A stretch of DNA of 64,000 bases from Pantoea ananatis LMG 2665 (GTDB lineage: Bacteria; Pseudomonadota; Gammaproteobacteria; Enterobacterales; Enterobacteriaceae): assembly GCF_000710035.2 (NCBI RefSeq), contig NZ_JMJJ01000005.1, forward strand, positions 558,001 to 622,000. The letters are read 5' to 3'. Both the position numbers and the translations under genes were made by a program. Every line of letters begins with the position of its first letter. Position 1 is the first letter of the stretch. Under the pieces are notes generated by a model. That model worked only from the letters and a program-made list of their open reading frames with translations. It was not told the origin of the DNA and did not search any database. Shown one piece after another: positions 17,718 through 25,786 of this stretch.

Positions 17718-17996
17718 TTAAAGATTTACTACCTCTACGCTAACACCTCCCCGTTCATATCGTAATTCAAATCTAAAAACCCTGTCGCATGTAACCTTTA
17801 CTATCGTTCCAAAGAACCCTTCCGTTTCAATACCATCTACCCGCTCACATCCGTAACCAGCATATCGGATTTCATCTTGAACTTTTTTAGCCTCTGTTAC
17901 TGCCACATTTTCACTTGCGGCGAAAACAGCAAAAGAGCAAAAGAGCAAAAGAGCAAAAGAGCAAAATATAATGTTTAAGGCAATGATTTTTAACAT
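17718..17996 (-). CDS. Small exported protein with octanucleotide repeat in its signal peptide
   Basis: This is a 92-residue product with a clear signal peptide (MLKIIALNIIFCSFALLLFC, cleavage likely after FAVFAA) and a mature part of about 65 residues with two Cys (GYGCERVDG and VTCDRVF) that could form a disulfide. No family was recognised. ATG 17996 is preferred over a TTG one codon upstream. The signal peptide is encoded by four perfect tandem copies of an 8-bp unit, so loss or gain of one unit would shift the reading frame. It is on the opposite strand to the toxin operon and convergent with it. Confidence 0.65.
   Translation of the reverse strand: MLKIIALNIIFCSFALLLFCSFAVFAASENVAVTEAKKVQDEIRYAGYGCERVDGIETEGFFGTIVKVTCDRVFRFELRYERGGVSVEVVNL
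17929..17968 (+). repeat. Octanucleotide tandem repeat (GCAAAAGA, four perfect units plus one imperfect)
   Basis: Four exact copies of GCAAAAGA run from 17929 to 17960, followed by GCAAAATA. On the minus strand they encode the FCSFALLL period of the signal peptide. Eight is not a multiple of three, so slippage by one unit moves the downstream gene out of frame. Confidence 0.95.
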
Positions 17997-18051
17997 CAAA
18001 AAAATCTTTCACTAAAAGTAAATTTTAAAACTTCGAGTTGGGAGCCACTTT

Positions 18052-18106
18052 ATTGATCGGTAAAAACGATCAATATTTTATAAATCAATCGGAAAAAGTG
18101 ATCAAT
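18052..18106. promoter_or_regulatory. Cluster of ATTGATC half-sites upstream of the small exported gene
   Basis: ATTGATCG and CGATCAAT form a perfect inverted repeat with a GTAAAAA spacer (18052-18074). A further GATCAAT half-site follows at 18100-18106, with an AATCGG element near 18088. The cluster lies about 60 bases upstream of the exported-protein gene, a likely repressor-binding region. The regulator is unknown. Confidence 0.5.
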
Positions 18107-18357
18107 CTAATGATTAGTAATTTAGCTAACAATTCTATAAAGCAACATTTCCCAATCTGCATTAGGGTTCATTCAGTAAAGATAGGATTGGGTGAAAAAC
18201 ATTAGTGTGTGGAAGGACATAAGCGCGGATGCGGAAGAATGGGTAGAACAAAGGTGACTGCCTCAGCAATAGCTTTGCCCTCATGATGAACCTCGCTAAA
18301 CCACGATACGAGGTTAGTTATCCACCAACTTCGCAGATTCAGCTTGAGAAGTTAAAA
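18107..18357. other. Intergenic DNA between the small exported gene and the integrase end
   Basis: No gene is supported here. A CCTCGCTAAACCACGATACGAGG segment near 18291-18313 has short CCTCG/CGAGG arms. No T-rich terminator for the integrase was recognised. Confidence 0.4.
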
Positions 18358-19719
18358 TTAGTACCAGCCTAAACCATCGATCACGTAGCATACAGAAGAT
18401 AATGGGAACGTATGTAAATAGCGTCTTGTAATCCCCGACCCGCTTTTCTCGTGGCCTACGGTTTGTTGCAAATGGAAAATATTTTCAACCCATCCAGCCA
18501 TTGCAGCGGAGCAAACAGAATGACGGAAGCTATGCACAAGTCTACGTTGCCCAAAGTCGTCAAGGTACGGAATCCCAAGTTGATCTCGGACATCAACTAA
18601 TACCTTGCCAATCTTCGGCATGTTCTTCCCCGCCACTGGCGAGAAGATTTTTTCTTTCCACTGACGATTCACAAAATCGAGGAAACCCCATTCAATTAAC
18701 TTGGGATGAGTCGCAACCTGCCTTGTAGCATTTTCAGTTTTACCCTGCCCTCCTTCTGCTATCAGCAGATAGTGCCGCTGGCTATCTTCGTCAAATTTGA
18801 CTTGTGACTTCTCAAGTTTGGCTATTTCTCCTCTTCTAGCTCCGGTATAAGCGAGCAGTAAAGTGATCCACTTCTCCCATCCATCAGACTGCTCAAGCGC
18901 CCAACCCACAAATTTACGCATTTCTGCCGCACTGTACGCTCCGAATCTTGCCTTTGTTGGTGCTGCAACAACTCCATCTGTTGGCGATTTTTTTAGGATG
19001 TCTTTGCTGTCAGTGAGAAAGGTTTTGAACAAAGATTTGTAGATTTTGAGATGTTTATGAATAGCCTCAGTTCCCACCAAATCTTCCGCTGGAACATCAT
19101 CACATTCGATCAAATGCTGAATGGTCATTGAACGATATGGCTGAACAACTCGCTTCGGCAGATTTTCTACAATTTCCATCACTTGCTTTATGTCCTGCTT
19201 GGCGATTCCCGTAACATCAGTTTCCCCTCCTAAGACAACAAGCAACACTTCCATAAAACGCTCGTTGGCTTGGGCGATTGCTTTAGTCCAGTTACGTTCC
19301 TTCTCACATCTGTACATGTTCCATGCTCCAGCCAAAGTTAAAACTTCTGCTGATTCGGTAACTTGTTTTTGTTTCGCAACTACCAGGGGAGTGACAGTAT
19401 CTCGGCGTTCATGCAGTTCTATTGGCTGAGTTTGAGCAAGACGGTGATCATCATCGAAAAATTGATGAGCTATCCATTGATCGGTTTGCTGTTTCAGGCG
19501 TTTGGATAAGTTTGAAAGACGAGCAGCAAATTGATCCGGCTGGATTGCACCGCTCTGCACCATGTGAATTACAGGGGAAGCAAACGACATTATCAAATGA
19601 GCTTGGGTGTGACTGTCTGTTTCCAGTGACTTACGAAAATATGTATTGCCCGGCAGGCGAAAACGGACGTAGTAAATCCCGTTGCGTGTGATGGTGTGAC
19701 GAATAGTCTTGTGTCCCAT
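18358..19719 (-). CDS. Tyrosine-type site-specific integrase
   Basis: This is a 453-residue tyrosine recombinase that should catalyse insertion and excision of the element. Catalytic residues are visible: Arg295 in TGARRGEI, His396 and Arg399 in LVHSFRH, His423 in VGHEKSG and nucleophile Tyr434 in TRRYLH. The N-terminal region (about 1-120) and core-binding region (125-250) have the layout of genomic-island integrases. It is transcribed away from the right core, with its start 87 bases from it. After integration the former thiM promoter and aptamer point directly into this gene, so host thiamine-linked transcription could drive it. No excisionase gene was recognised. Confidence 0.92.
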   Translation of the reverse strand: MGHKTIRHTITRNGIYYVRFRLPGNTYFRKSLETDSHTQAHLIMSFASPVIHMVQSGAIQPDQFAARLSNLSKRLKQQTDQWIAHQFFDDDHRLAQTQPIELHERRDTVTPLVVAKQKQVTESAEVLTLAGAWNMYRCEKERNWTKAIAQANERFMEVLLVVLGGETDVTGIAKQDIKQVMEIVENLPKRVVQPYRSMTIQHLIECDDVPAEDLVGTEAIHKHLKIYKSLFKTFLTDSKDILKKSPTDGVVAAPTKARFGAYSAAEMRKFVGWALEQSDGWEKWITLLLAYTGARRGEIAKLEKSQVKFDEDSQRHYLLIAEGGQGKTENATRQVATHPKLIEWGFLDFVNRQWKEKIFSPVAGKNMPKIGKVLVDVRDQLGIPYLDDFGQRRLVHSFRHSVCSAAMAGWVENIFHLQQTVGHEKSGSGITRRYLHTFPLSSVCYVIDGLGWY

Positions 19720-19806
19720 TTGGTGAGCCTCTTTGAGATACGGCTGAACAAAACGGGACAGGCATTGAAAGTAATCATTTGATTTTTATCTGAATAATTG
19801 CCATGG

Positions 19807-19832
19807 CTACGCTGGCATTATCCAGATCAGGT
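19807..19832 (+). repeat. Right attachment-site copy (attR core, 26 bp)
   Basis: This is identical to 12211-12236 in the same orientation. It is followed to the right by the original 5' half of the thiM aptamer and to the left by element DNA beginning with CCATGG instead of the aptamer closing strand. Confidence 0.9.
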
Positions 19833-19879
19833 AATACGGGTTTTTCTCAGCCTTCACAAAGAAGGGCACCCCGAGTCGT
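19807..19879 (-). promoter_or_regulatory. Split TPP aptamer (original thiM 5' half) facing the integrase
   Basis: On the minus strand it reads GACGACTCGGGGTGCCCTTC, a GAAGG arm, CTGAGAAAAACCCG, then CTGATCTGGATAATGCCAGC and GTAG. The P3 arm and CCCGTATTACC segment match the E. coli thiM leader closely by memory. The closing P1 strand GGGAAGTC is gone and replaced by CCATGGCA, so the aptamer cannot close normally. It lies 87 bases upstream of the integrase start. Confidence 0.85.
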
Positions 19880-19899
19880 CAGGTAAATTCACTTTACCC

Positions 19900-19943
19900 G
19901 TTATCAGCATAAGGTTGCGCCACTGGCAAAGCAACCTTGCCCG
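19900..19943 (-). promoter_or_regulatory. Probable original thiM promoter, now upstream of the integrase
   Basis: On the minus strand a TTGCTT hexamer and a TATGCT hexamer are 17 bases apart, about 20-30 bases before the split aptamer. Both are moderate matches to sigma70 boxes. Position relative to the THI element fits the native thiMD promoter. Confidence 0.4.
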
Positions 19944-20034
19944 CATCAAATCAGATCGTTTAATCCGGGTTTATATTCAACACGCCTTCTTGGGCTTATT
20001 CTCGAGATAACAATTATTTACTCAGAGTATCCTG

Positions 20035-21105
20035 ATGAAAACTGGCCTCAGCCTGGTCGCATATTTTATAAAGCTGGCGTTACTCATGTCAGGATTGATG
20101 CTGGCATTTCAGGCGAGTGCCGCCCCCAGTTTTTCATGTGCGCATCCCAGCACAATCGAAAAGGTGATTTGTCAGAGCCAGACGTTATCGGCAAAAGATC
20201 GGTTAATGGCGCATTTTTTTGATCTCGCGAAAAAAAACGCCACGGCCGGACCTTCGGGGCTCATTACCGCACAACGGCAATGGTTAAAAAACCTGACTAA
20301 AATGTGTCTCACAGATCCTCAAGAAAAATGCATTGAAGGATATTACGATCATCGGCTTTTTGAACTCGCTGTCATGATTCTTTATACCCATCATGGCGAA
20401 GCCATTAAGCAAATCCGTAAAACACATCCCGAGTTAGTAAACATATACGAAGCGATTTATCAGTTTACTTCTCTTCCAGCAGGTTCAACCCGGCATAATA
20501 AGGTCACCGAACTCATTCGACCCGCTTTCGAAGTAACAGATAACCATATATTCGAAGATAAAATTCCTGATGCAGAAAGCGCAGCAGAAAATACCAACAA
20601 CTTCGGCATGTTTCTCTGGCTCATTGCCAAAAATAATCCAGAATCACTTATTATCCCCTGCGAGGCATTTTTACGGCATCCACAAAATATCGTCTGGCTG
20701 GAACCGCTGGCCGGTGGTGCAATTGACAGCCGAACCCCCATCAGTGACTGCGAACAAACTCAGCCCACACTGCCGTTGTTTAAGCAATTTATTCATCTGG
20801 CGGAAGATGCCACCCCTGTTAGCACAGGGACCATTCGTTTTACAATTTATGCCATTACGCGGGCGGAAATGTCGGCCACGTTAAGTCACAGCATGAAGTA
20901 TTTAAAGTCCATCCAATACGGAAAAAATAGCTTATCTGACGACGCACAGCAGTTTATCAAGCAGCATACTGAAGGCTACCAGAATAGCCTTATTGAGCTG
21001 GCACACTACTACCAACATGCGTTTAACATGCCGGCGGATACGGCGAATAGCGAAGCCAGACGTTCAATCACGATCCTGCTGAATAACATTACCGATGATG
21101 AGTAA
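20035..21105 (+). CDS. Secreted protein with N-terminal LprI-like domain
   Basis: This is a 356-residue protein with a signal peptide (about residues 1-29, ending FQASAA). The next 90 residues have the LprI/DUF1311-type pattern: FSCAHPSTIEKVICQSQTLS, a WLKNLTKMC segment, and CIEGYYDHRLFEL, with four Cys likely forming disulfides. LprI of Mycobacterium is a lysozyme inhibitor, but many family members are uncharacterised. The remaining 240 residues match nothing recognised. It lies just outside the right end of the element, upstream of the old thiM leader and divergent from it, so it is likely native. A membrane protein gene follows six bases later. Confidence 0.7.
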   Translation: MKTGLSLVAYFIKLALLMSGLMLAFQASAAPSFSCAHPSTIEKVICQSQTLSAKDRLMAHFFDLAKKNATAGPSGLITAQRQWLKNLTKMCLTDPQEKCIEGYYDHRLFELAVMILYTHHGEAIKQIRKTHPELVNIYEAIYQFTSLPAGSTRHNKVTELIRPAFEVTDNHIFEDKIPDAESAAENTNNFGMFLWLIAKNNPESLIIPCEAFLRHPQNIVWLEPLAGGAIDSRTPISDCEQTQPTLPLFKQFIHLAEDATPVSTGTIRFTIYAITRAEMSATLSHSMKYLKSIQYGKNSLSDDAQQFIKQHTEGYQNSLIELAHYYQHAFNMPADTANSEARRSITILLNNITDDE

Positions 21106-21111
21106 TAAAAA

Positions 21112-21651
21112 ATGCAAAAAGACGATGAAGCACCATCTAATATCAAAGGCTTAATTAGCTTACCGCTGATTGTGATTATTGCACTTCTGATGATTATGGC
21201 TTATAAATCTTTGTCTTCTGGTACATTTATCTTTTCTTTAATAGGGGGCACTTTAATATTAATAAGTTGGGCAATGTGGTTAATATGCGAACTTGTTACA
21301 TCTATTTGGGAACGCCGTTGGAAAGATGTCGCGAAAGTTATTTCCCTGCCATTCATTTTCGCTGGCTTAGTGTTCCTTTCTGTCACAGAATTTAACTATA
21401 TCAAGTTATTTTTGATTTACCCTAGTTATTATCCCCTTTTTGATATTGCACAATACTACACTCATCAGCCAGTCATCATAAAATGGGATGAGTTTAATGA
21501 GGGATTTACCGATCTCGTCTATGCACCTGAAAGTCAGTGGCAAGCCGAGTGCATTTTTGACCGCTGTTCAAAAAAACGTGATCCCGAGCTTAGTATCGTG
21601 ACCCAACCGTTGATTGGCCACTTCTATCTTCAGGATACGTTGTGGCGTTAA
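21112..21651 (+). CDS. Inner-membrane protein, unknown function
   Basis: This is a 179-residue protein with three predicted transmembrane segments (about residues 14-31, 39-61 and 77-99), followed by a C-terminal domain of about 75 residues likely outside the membrane with two Cys (CIFDRCSKK). No family was recognised. Only six bases separate it from the LprI-like gene, so the two probably form an operon and could act together at the envelope. Confidence 0.65.
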   Translation: MQKDDEAPSNIKGLISLPLIVIIALLMIMAYKSLSSGTFIFSLIGGTLILISWAMWLICELVTSIWERRWKDVAKVISLPFIFAGLVFLSVTEFNYIKLFLIYPSYYPLFDIAQYYTHQPVIIKWDEFNEGFTDLVYAPESQWQAECIFDRCSKKRDPELSIVTQPLIGHFYLQDTLWR

Positions 21652-21960
21652 CGCCTGTTCAACTGATCAAGGTCGTCATCACCTTATGGTTTCTCTCTGC
21701 AAAGCTTTGCGTTGATATGAAAAATTCTTCGCAACCTTTTGCATGATCTGGATCAACTCCCTTCCCTACAAAAAAAGGCTTAATGCTGCGGGCTAAAAAT
21801 TCTCAAGTAATAGCAGTAGAGTTATTAACACTATTAAGTAATATTTTTCACCATTATTACATCGCCCGGAAGTTAACAAGCCTGCCTACAACATCGCAAC
21901 AATAAGTATTCAAATAATATAGTTAAAAATTACCAGAACACTTCATCCTTTACAGGAAGC
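21652..21960. other. Intergenic region without a recognised gene
   Basis: It is AT-rich with several A runs (for example near 21770). No convincing coding frame, tRNA or terminator was found. It probably holds the promoter of the small gene at 21964. Confidence 0.4.
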
Positions 21961-21963
21961 ATG

Positions 21964-22161
21964 ATGCGATTCTTAGCGCTTATTCCTCATCGTCACCGAT
22001 GGACCGACATTAGCATCACCCGTCAGGGTGCGGTTTCTCCTTCTGGCCGATATTATTATTCCACCTATCTTTCTGCCCGCTGCCAACGTTGCGATACGGT
22101 TATCCATCGGGTTTATTACCGCGATATCAGTGATGATCAGGCGCGTCGCTGGCTGGGATGA
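21964..22161 (+). CDS. Small basic protein with a CxxC pair
   Basis: This is a 65-residue protein rich in Arg and Tyr, with CQRC in mid-chain and two His near the N terminus (HRHRW), which might together bind zinc. ATG 21964 is chosen because AGGAAG is four bases upstream, while the preceding ATG (21961) is too close. No family name is available. It stands alone before the AEC transporter. Confidence 0.5.
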   Translation: MRFLALIPHRHRWTDISITRQGAVSPSGRYYYSTYLSARCQRCDTVIHRVYYRDISDDQARRWLG

Positions 22162-22253
22162 TCTGGCTGACCGCGCGCCCTGTTTTGCCAGGTTACGTGG
22201 TTGAAGCAATTTGATAGTCTTGCGGTTACTGAGTCACTGGATTGCTTACACTT

Positions 22254-23213
22254 ATGCCATTCCTGCTGGATACACTAGGACACCAGATCTACCTTTCCGC
22301 CCCGCTATTTATCCTGATTTTTCTGGGATTCTGCCTTATCCGGTTTGGCAGATGGCCCGTTACCGTCAGCGAAGGCATGAACCGTTTTGTGTTCAATGTC
22401 GCCCTGCCCTGCATGCTGTTTCGCATCATGAGTGATTTTTATAACAGTCCACCGGTCGATGTACGCCTGCTGCTGGCGTTTTTTGGCAGTTGCCTGTTGG
22501 TCTTCATTGTGGGACGGATTGTCGCATCGCACCTGTTTCAGTTGGATGGCGTAGCCGGATCGGTTTTTGCCCTGGGCGGCGTGTTCTCGAACAACGTGAT
22601 GCTGGGGATTCCGGTTGCTACCGTCCTGCTTGGTCAAGCGGCACTCCCCTCCGTCGCGCTGGTGCTGGTGTTTAACAGCCTGATTCTCTGGACCTTGCTG
22701 ACGGTATCGGTGGAGTGGTCCAAACAGGGCAGTTTCTCACTGGGGGGTTTTAAACGAACCTTGATCAGCGTGCTGAAGAACCCATTAATCATCGGTATTT
22801 TGTCCGGCACGACCTGGAGTCTGCTACAGCGGCCGCTTCCCGTTATTGCCGCTGAACCCTTACGCATGCTGGCATCGATTGCCGCGCCTCTGTCCCTGAT
22901 CACCCTTGGCATGAGCCTGGCGCACTACCGGATTCGGGAAGGCTTAAAAGAGAGTTACACCATCTGTGCGTTGAAACTGATTCTGCAACCGCTGTGCGTC
23001 TGGGCTATTGCCTGGCTGACCGGGTTACCCGCGCTGGAAAGCAAAGTGGTAGTGCTGCTGGGATCCATGGCGGTGGGCGTGAACGTCTATCTGATGTCGC
23101 AGAAATTTAATGTGATAACCGGACCGACGGCCGCGAGCATGCTGTTTTCCACGCTTTTTGCTGCCATAACTACACCATTATGGATGATGCTGATGACGCT
23201 GGCCGGATATTAA
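22254..23213 (+). CDS. AEC-family transporter (auxin efflux carrier type)
   Basis: This is a 319-residue membrane protein of the AEC family with about ten transmembrane helices in two halves. Family-typical features are the NRFVFNVALPCMLFRIM segment in the first half and ITLGMSLAHYRIREGL with GVNVYLMSQKF in the second. Bacterial members such as YfdV and MdcF carry malonate, malate or similar organic anions; the substrate here is unknown. ATG 22254 is preferred over the TTG at 22242 since family members start close to FLLDTLG. A loop with AAAGCCC/GGGCTTT arms follows. Confidence 0.82.
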   Translation: MPFLLDTLGHQIYLSAPLFILIFLGFCLIRFGRWPVTVSEGMNRFVFNVALPCMLFRIMSDFYNSPPVDVRLLLAFFGSCLLVFIVGRIVASHLFQLDGVAGSVFALGGVFSNNVMLGIPVATVLLGQAALPSVALVLVFNSLILWTLLTVSVEWSKQGSFSLGGFKRTLISVLKNPLIIGILSGTTWSLLQRPLPVIAAEPLRMLASIAAPLSLITLGMSLAHYRIREGLKESYTICALKLILQPLCVWAIAWLTGLPALESKVVVLLGSMAVGVNVYLMSQKFNVITGPTAASMLFSTLFAAITTPLWMMLMTLAGY

Positions 23214-23243
23214 AAAGCCCCGCAACACAGGTTACAGGGCTTT
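23214..23243. terminator. Terminator-like loop between the AEC gene and ahpF
   Basis: AAAGCCC at 23214 pairs with GGGCTTT at 23237 over a 16-base loop, with A and T runs at the outer ends. It lies between convergent genes. The loop is long, so strength is uncertain. Confidence 0.45.
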
Positions 23244-23260
23244 CGTCTTACGCGTAAAAC

Positions 23261-24829
23261 TTAGTGCGCAGGCTGGGTGCGAATCAGGTAATCAAACGCG
23301 CTCAGTGAGGCTTTTGATCCTTCACCGCTGGCGATGATGATCTGCTTATAAGGAACGGTGGTGCAGTCCCCTGCGGCGAAAACGCCTTTCAGGCTGGTTT
23401 CGCATTTCGCATCGATCATGATTTCGCCCATCTTGTTGCGCTCAACCGCACCTTCCAGCCAGTTGGTGTTAGGCAGCAGACCGATCTGCACGAAAATGCC
23501 CGACAGCGCCAGCTCATGAGTAGTCTGGTTAGTGCGATCCAGATATTGCAGGCCCGTCACCTTACTGCCATCGCCTTTCACTTCCGTGGTTTGTGCATTC
23601 AGAATCACATCCACGTTTTTCAGGCTGCGCAGTTTGTCCTGCAGCACTTTATCTGCACGCATTTCACTGGCGAACTCCAGCAGCGTCACGTGTTCAACAA
23701 TGCCCGCCAGATCGATTGCGGCTTCTACGCCGGAGTTACCGCCGCCAATGACCGCCGTGCGTTTGCCTTTAAACAGCGGGCCGTCGCAGTGTGGGCAGTA
23801 CGTCACGCCTTTGGTGCGATATTGCTCTTCGCCAGGCACGCCCATGTTGCGCCAGCGCGCACCGGTGGCAAGAATGATACTGCGCGATTTCAGCACCGCG
23901 CCGGAGGCCGTTTCAATAGCGTGCAGGCCGCCTTTCACCGCTGAGGGAATCAGTTTAATCGCGCTCTGGCTGTCAATGATGTCAACGTTGTAATCATCCA
24001 CGTGAGCGCGCAGGGCACCGGCCAGTTTGGGCCCTTCCGTTTTCTGTACGGAAATGTAGTTTTCAATATCGACTGTATCCAACACCTGTCCACCAAAGCG
24101 CTCGCCCAGTAACGCGGTGCGAATCCCTTTACGTGCGGAGTAGATAGCCGCGGCGGCGCCCGCCGGACCGCTGCCCACGATCAGAACCTCGTAAGCCTCA
24201 CGCTTGTTCAGCTCTTCTGCGGCACGCTTATCTGCATTGGTGTCGACTTTGCTGACAATCTCCGCCAGGCTCATGCGGCCCTGACCGAATTCTTTGCCAT
24301 TCAGATAGACAGCGGGCACGCCCATCACATTGCGTTCCTGAATTTCATTCTGGAACAGGCCACCGTCAATGGCGGTGTGACTGATACGTGGGTTTAACAC
24401 CGCCATCAGGTTTAATGCCTGCACCACATCCGGACAGTTGTGGCACGACAGTGAATAATAGGTTTCGAAATGGAAATCCCCATCCAGCGCCGCAATCTGG
24501 TCGAGCAGGCTTTGCGCTTCTTTAGAGGGATGCCCACCGGTCTGTAGCAGTGCCAGTACCAGTGAGGTAAATTCATGACCCAGCGGCGAACCGGCAAAAC
24601 GCGGCCCCTGATCAGCGCCTGGGTTAGTAATTAAAAACGAGGGCTTACGCACCTGACGATCGTTCTCTTCACGAAAGCTGACCTTGTCTGACAGGCTCGC
24701 GATATCGACCAACAAATTGCGAATCTCCGTTGATTTCGCGCCATCATCCAGCGTCGCAATCAACTCCACAGGCTTGGTGAGTTTCTCAAGATAGGCTTTG
24801 AGCTGTGTTTTTAAATTAGTATCAAGCAT
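23261..24829 (-). CDS. ahpF: Alkyl hydroperoxide reductase subunit F (AhpF)
   Basis: This is a 522-residue flavoprotein (521 in E. coli) that passes electrons from NADH to AhpC. The N-terminal double-thioredoxin domain holds a CHNC centre near residue 129. The thioredoxin-reductase-like part has the FAD site [17 protein letters not shown] near 217, CPHC near 345, and an NADH site [13 protein letters not shown] near 356. It lies downstream of ahpC on the same strand, separated by a hairpin with a T run that probably lowers ahpF expression relative to ahpC. Confidence 0.97.
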   Translation of the reverse strand: MLDTNLKTQLKAYLEKLTKPVELIATLDDGAKSTEIRNLLVDIASLSDKVSFREENDRQVRKPSFLITNPGADQGPRFAGSPLGHEFTSLVLALLQTGGHPSKEAQSLLDQIAALDGDFHFETYYSLSCHNCPDVVQALNLMAVLNPRISHTAIDGGLFQNEIQERNVMGVPAVYLNGKEFGQGRMSLAEIVSKVDTNADKRAAEELNKREAYEVLIVGSGPAGAAAAIYSARKGIRTALLGERFGGQVLDTVDIENYISVQKTEGPKLAGALRAHVDDYNVDIIDSQSAIKLIPSAVKGGLHAIETASGAVLKSRSIILATGARWRNMGVPGEEQYRTKGVTYCPHCDGPLFKGKRTAVIGGGNSGVEAAIDLAGIVEHVTLLEFASEMRADKVLQDKLRSLKNVDVILNAQTTEVKGDGSKVTGLQYLDRTNQTTHELALSGIFVQIGLLPNTNWLEGAVERNKMGEIMIDAKCETSLKGVFAAGDCTTVPYKQIIIASGEGSKASLSAFDYLIRTQPAH

Positions 24830-24844
24830 AGTGAGTTCCTGGTC

Positions 24845-24871
24845 AAAAAATCGGGTGCCGCAGCACCCGAT
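24845..24871 (-). terminator. Attenuating terminator between ahpC and ahpF
   Basis: On the minus strand ATCGGGTGC pairs with GCACCCGAT over a four-base loop and is followed by a run of T. It has all parts of an intrinsic terminator inside the operon, so it should let only part of ahpC transcription reach ahpF. Confidence 0.8.
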
Positions 24872-24900
24872 GAGAAAATGATCGACGTATCGATGCGAAA

Positions 24901-25464
24901 TTAGATTTTGCCAACCAGGTCCAGAGACGGTGCCAGAGTGGCATCACCTTCTTTCCATTTCGCCGGGCACACTTCACCTGGGTGAGACGCCACATACTGT
25001 GCCGCTTTCACTTTGCGCAGCAGATCAGAGGCGTCACGGCCGATACCTTCAGCAGTGATTTCTACTGCCTGGATCACGCCCTGTGGATCAACGATAAACG
25101 TACCACGATCCGCCAGACCTTCGTCTTCGCGCATGATGTCGAAGTTGCGGGTCAGCGCGCCAGTTGGGTCACCAATCATCGCATATTTGATTTTCGCGAT
25201 GGTGTCGGAAGAACCGTGCCAGGCTTTGTGGGTAAAGTGGGTATCGGTAGACACGGAATAGATGTCCACGCCCATTTTCTGGAACTCTTCGTAGTAATCC
25301 GCTACGTCGCCCAGTTCGGTTGGGCAAACGAAAGTGAAGTCAGCAGGATAGAAGAAGAAAACACTCCATTTACCTTCAACGTCTTTCTCGGTTACATCAA
25401 TGAATTCGCCGTTTTTGAATGCGCTGTTTTTGAACGGCTTAATTTTGGTATTGATAATGGACAT
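24901..25464 (-). CDS. ahpC: Alkyl hydroperoxide reductase peroxiredoxin AhpC
   Basis: This is a 187-residue typical 2-Cys peroxiredoxin that reduces H2O2 and organic peroxides. The peroxidatic Cys is in [12 protein letters not shown] (about residue 47) and the resolving Cys in GEVCPAKW (about 166). It has a strong GGAGG ribosome site. An OxyR-type site and a -10 box lie upstream. In E. coli ahpCF sits elsewhere (14 min), so the location next to apbC-metG reflects lineage-specific gene order. Confidence 0.97.
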   Translation of the reverse strand: MSIINTKIKPFKNSAFKNGEFIDVTEKDVEGKWSVFFFYPADFTFVCPTELGDVADYYEEFQKMGVDIYSVSTDTHFTHKAWHGSSDTIAKIKYAMIGDPTGALTRNFDIMREDEGLADRGTFIVDPQGVIQAVEITAEGIGRDASDLLRKVKAAQYVASHPGEVCPAKWKEGDATLAPSLDLVGKI

Positions 25465-25495
25465 GTGATGGCCTCCTTTAGAATATGTGATGCAG

Positions 25496-25559
25496 ATTAC
25501 AAATTTTTCGGGCCAACATCTAATAAGCCCTCGTTATCAATAAAATAAACGAAAGCTAT
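25496..25559 (-). promoter_or_regulatory. ahpC promoter with OxyR-type binding site
   Basis: On the minus strand four quartets ATAG, TTAT, ATAA and TTAT are separated by exactly seven bases each (25523-25559), the spacing of the OxyR consensus (ATAG-N7-CTAT-N7-ATAG-N7-CTAT). A TGTAAT -10 box follows at 25496-25501 and the site reaches into the -35 region, as expected for OxyR activation. Confidence 0.7.
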
Positions 25560-25786
25560 CAAACGCCGATCGTCTTGATCTTTCAGGGAAAAAACCGACT
25601 TTACGGCGGCAACGCTCGCTGCGAAATCACGTTTTACTTGCTTATGCGTGAAATCCAGCGCCTGAAATTCACCACCCGTTCCTGTCTCCCCGAAAGGCAC
25701 CGCCCAGCAGTGTACAGTGAAAGAGATGACATTTGTTCTGCTTTTGCTTTTTTGGCAATCCCTGCCATGTTTGTTAAAAAGGATTA

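Larger units (their letters stand above)
12211..19832. mobile_element. Integrated genomic element of about 7.6 kb inside the thiM TPP riboswitch
   Basis: The segment lies between two direct copies of a 26-bp sequence (12211-12236 and 19807-19832), 7,596 bases apart. It is visibly richer in A+T than its flanks and carries a tyrosine integrase gene whose start is about 90 bases from the right copy. Cargo includes a HigB/HigA-ImmA/Beta operon, a small exported protein and several unknown short genes. There are no conjugation or phage structural genes, so it is a small integrative element or satellite that would need help to transfer. The attachment core is riboswitch DNA, not a tRNA gene. Confidence 0.88.

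Noticed and set aside
17929..17968. CRISPR-like repeat array
   Set aside because: The units are 8 bp with no spacers and no cas genes nearby; it is a simple tandem repeat.
19807..19879. A second functional TPP riboswitch
   Set aside because: The closing P1 strand GGGAAGTC is absent and no thiamine gene follows. It is kept as a split aptamer left by the insertion, not as a working switch.
25497..25700. A 67-residue minus-strand reading frame upstream of ahpC
   Set aside because: It covers the ahpC promoter and the OxyR-type site, has no ribosome site and no family resemblance.
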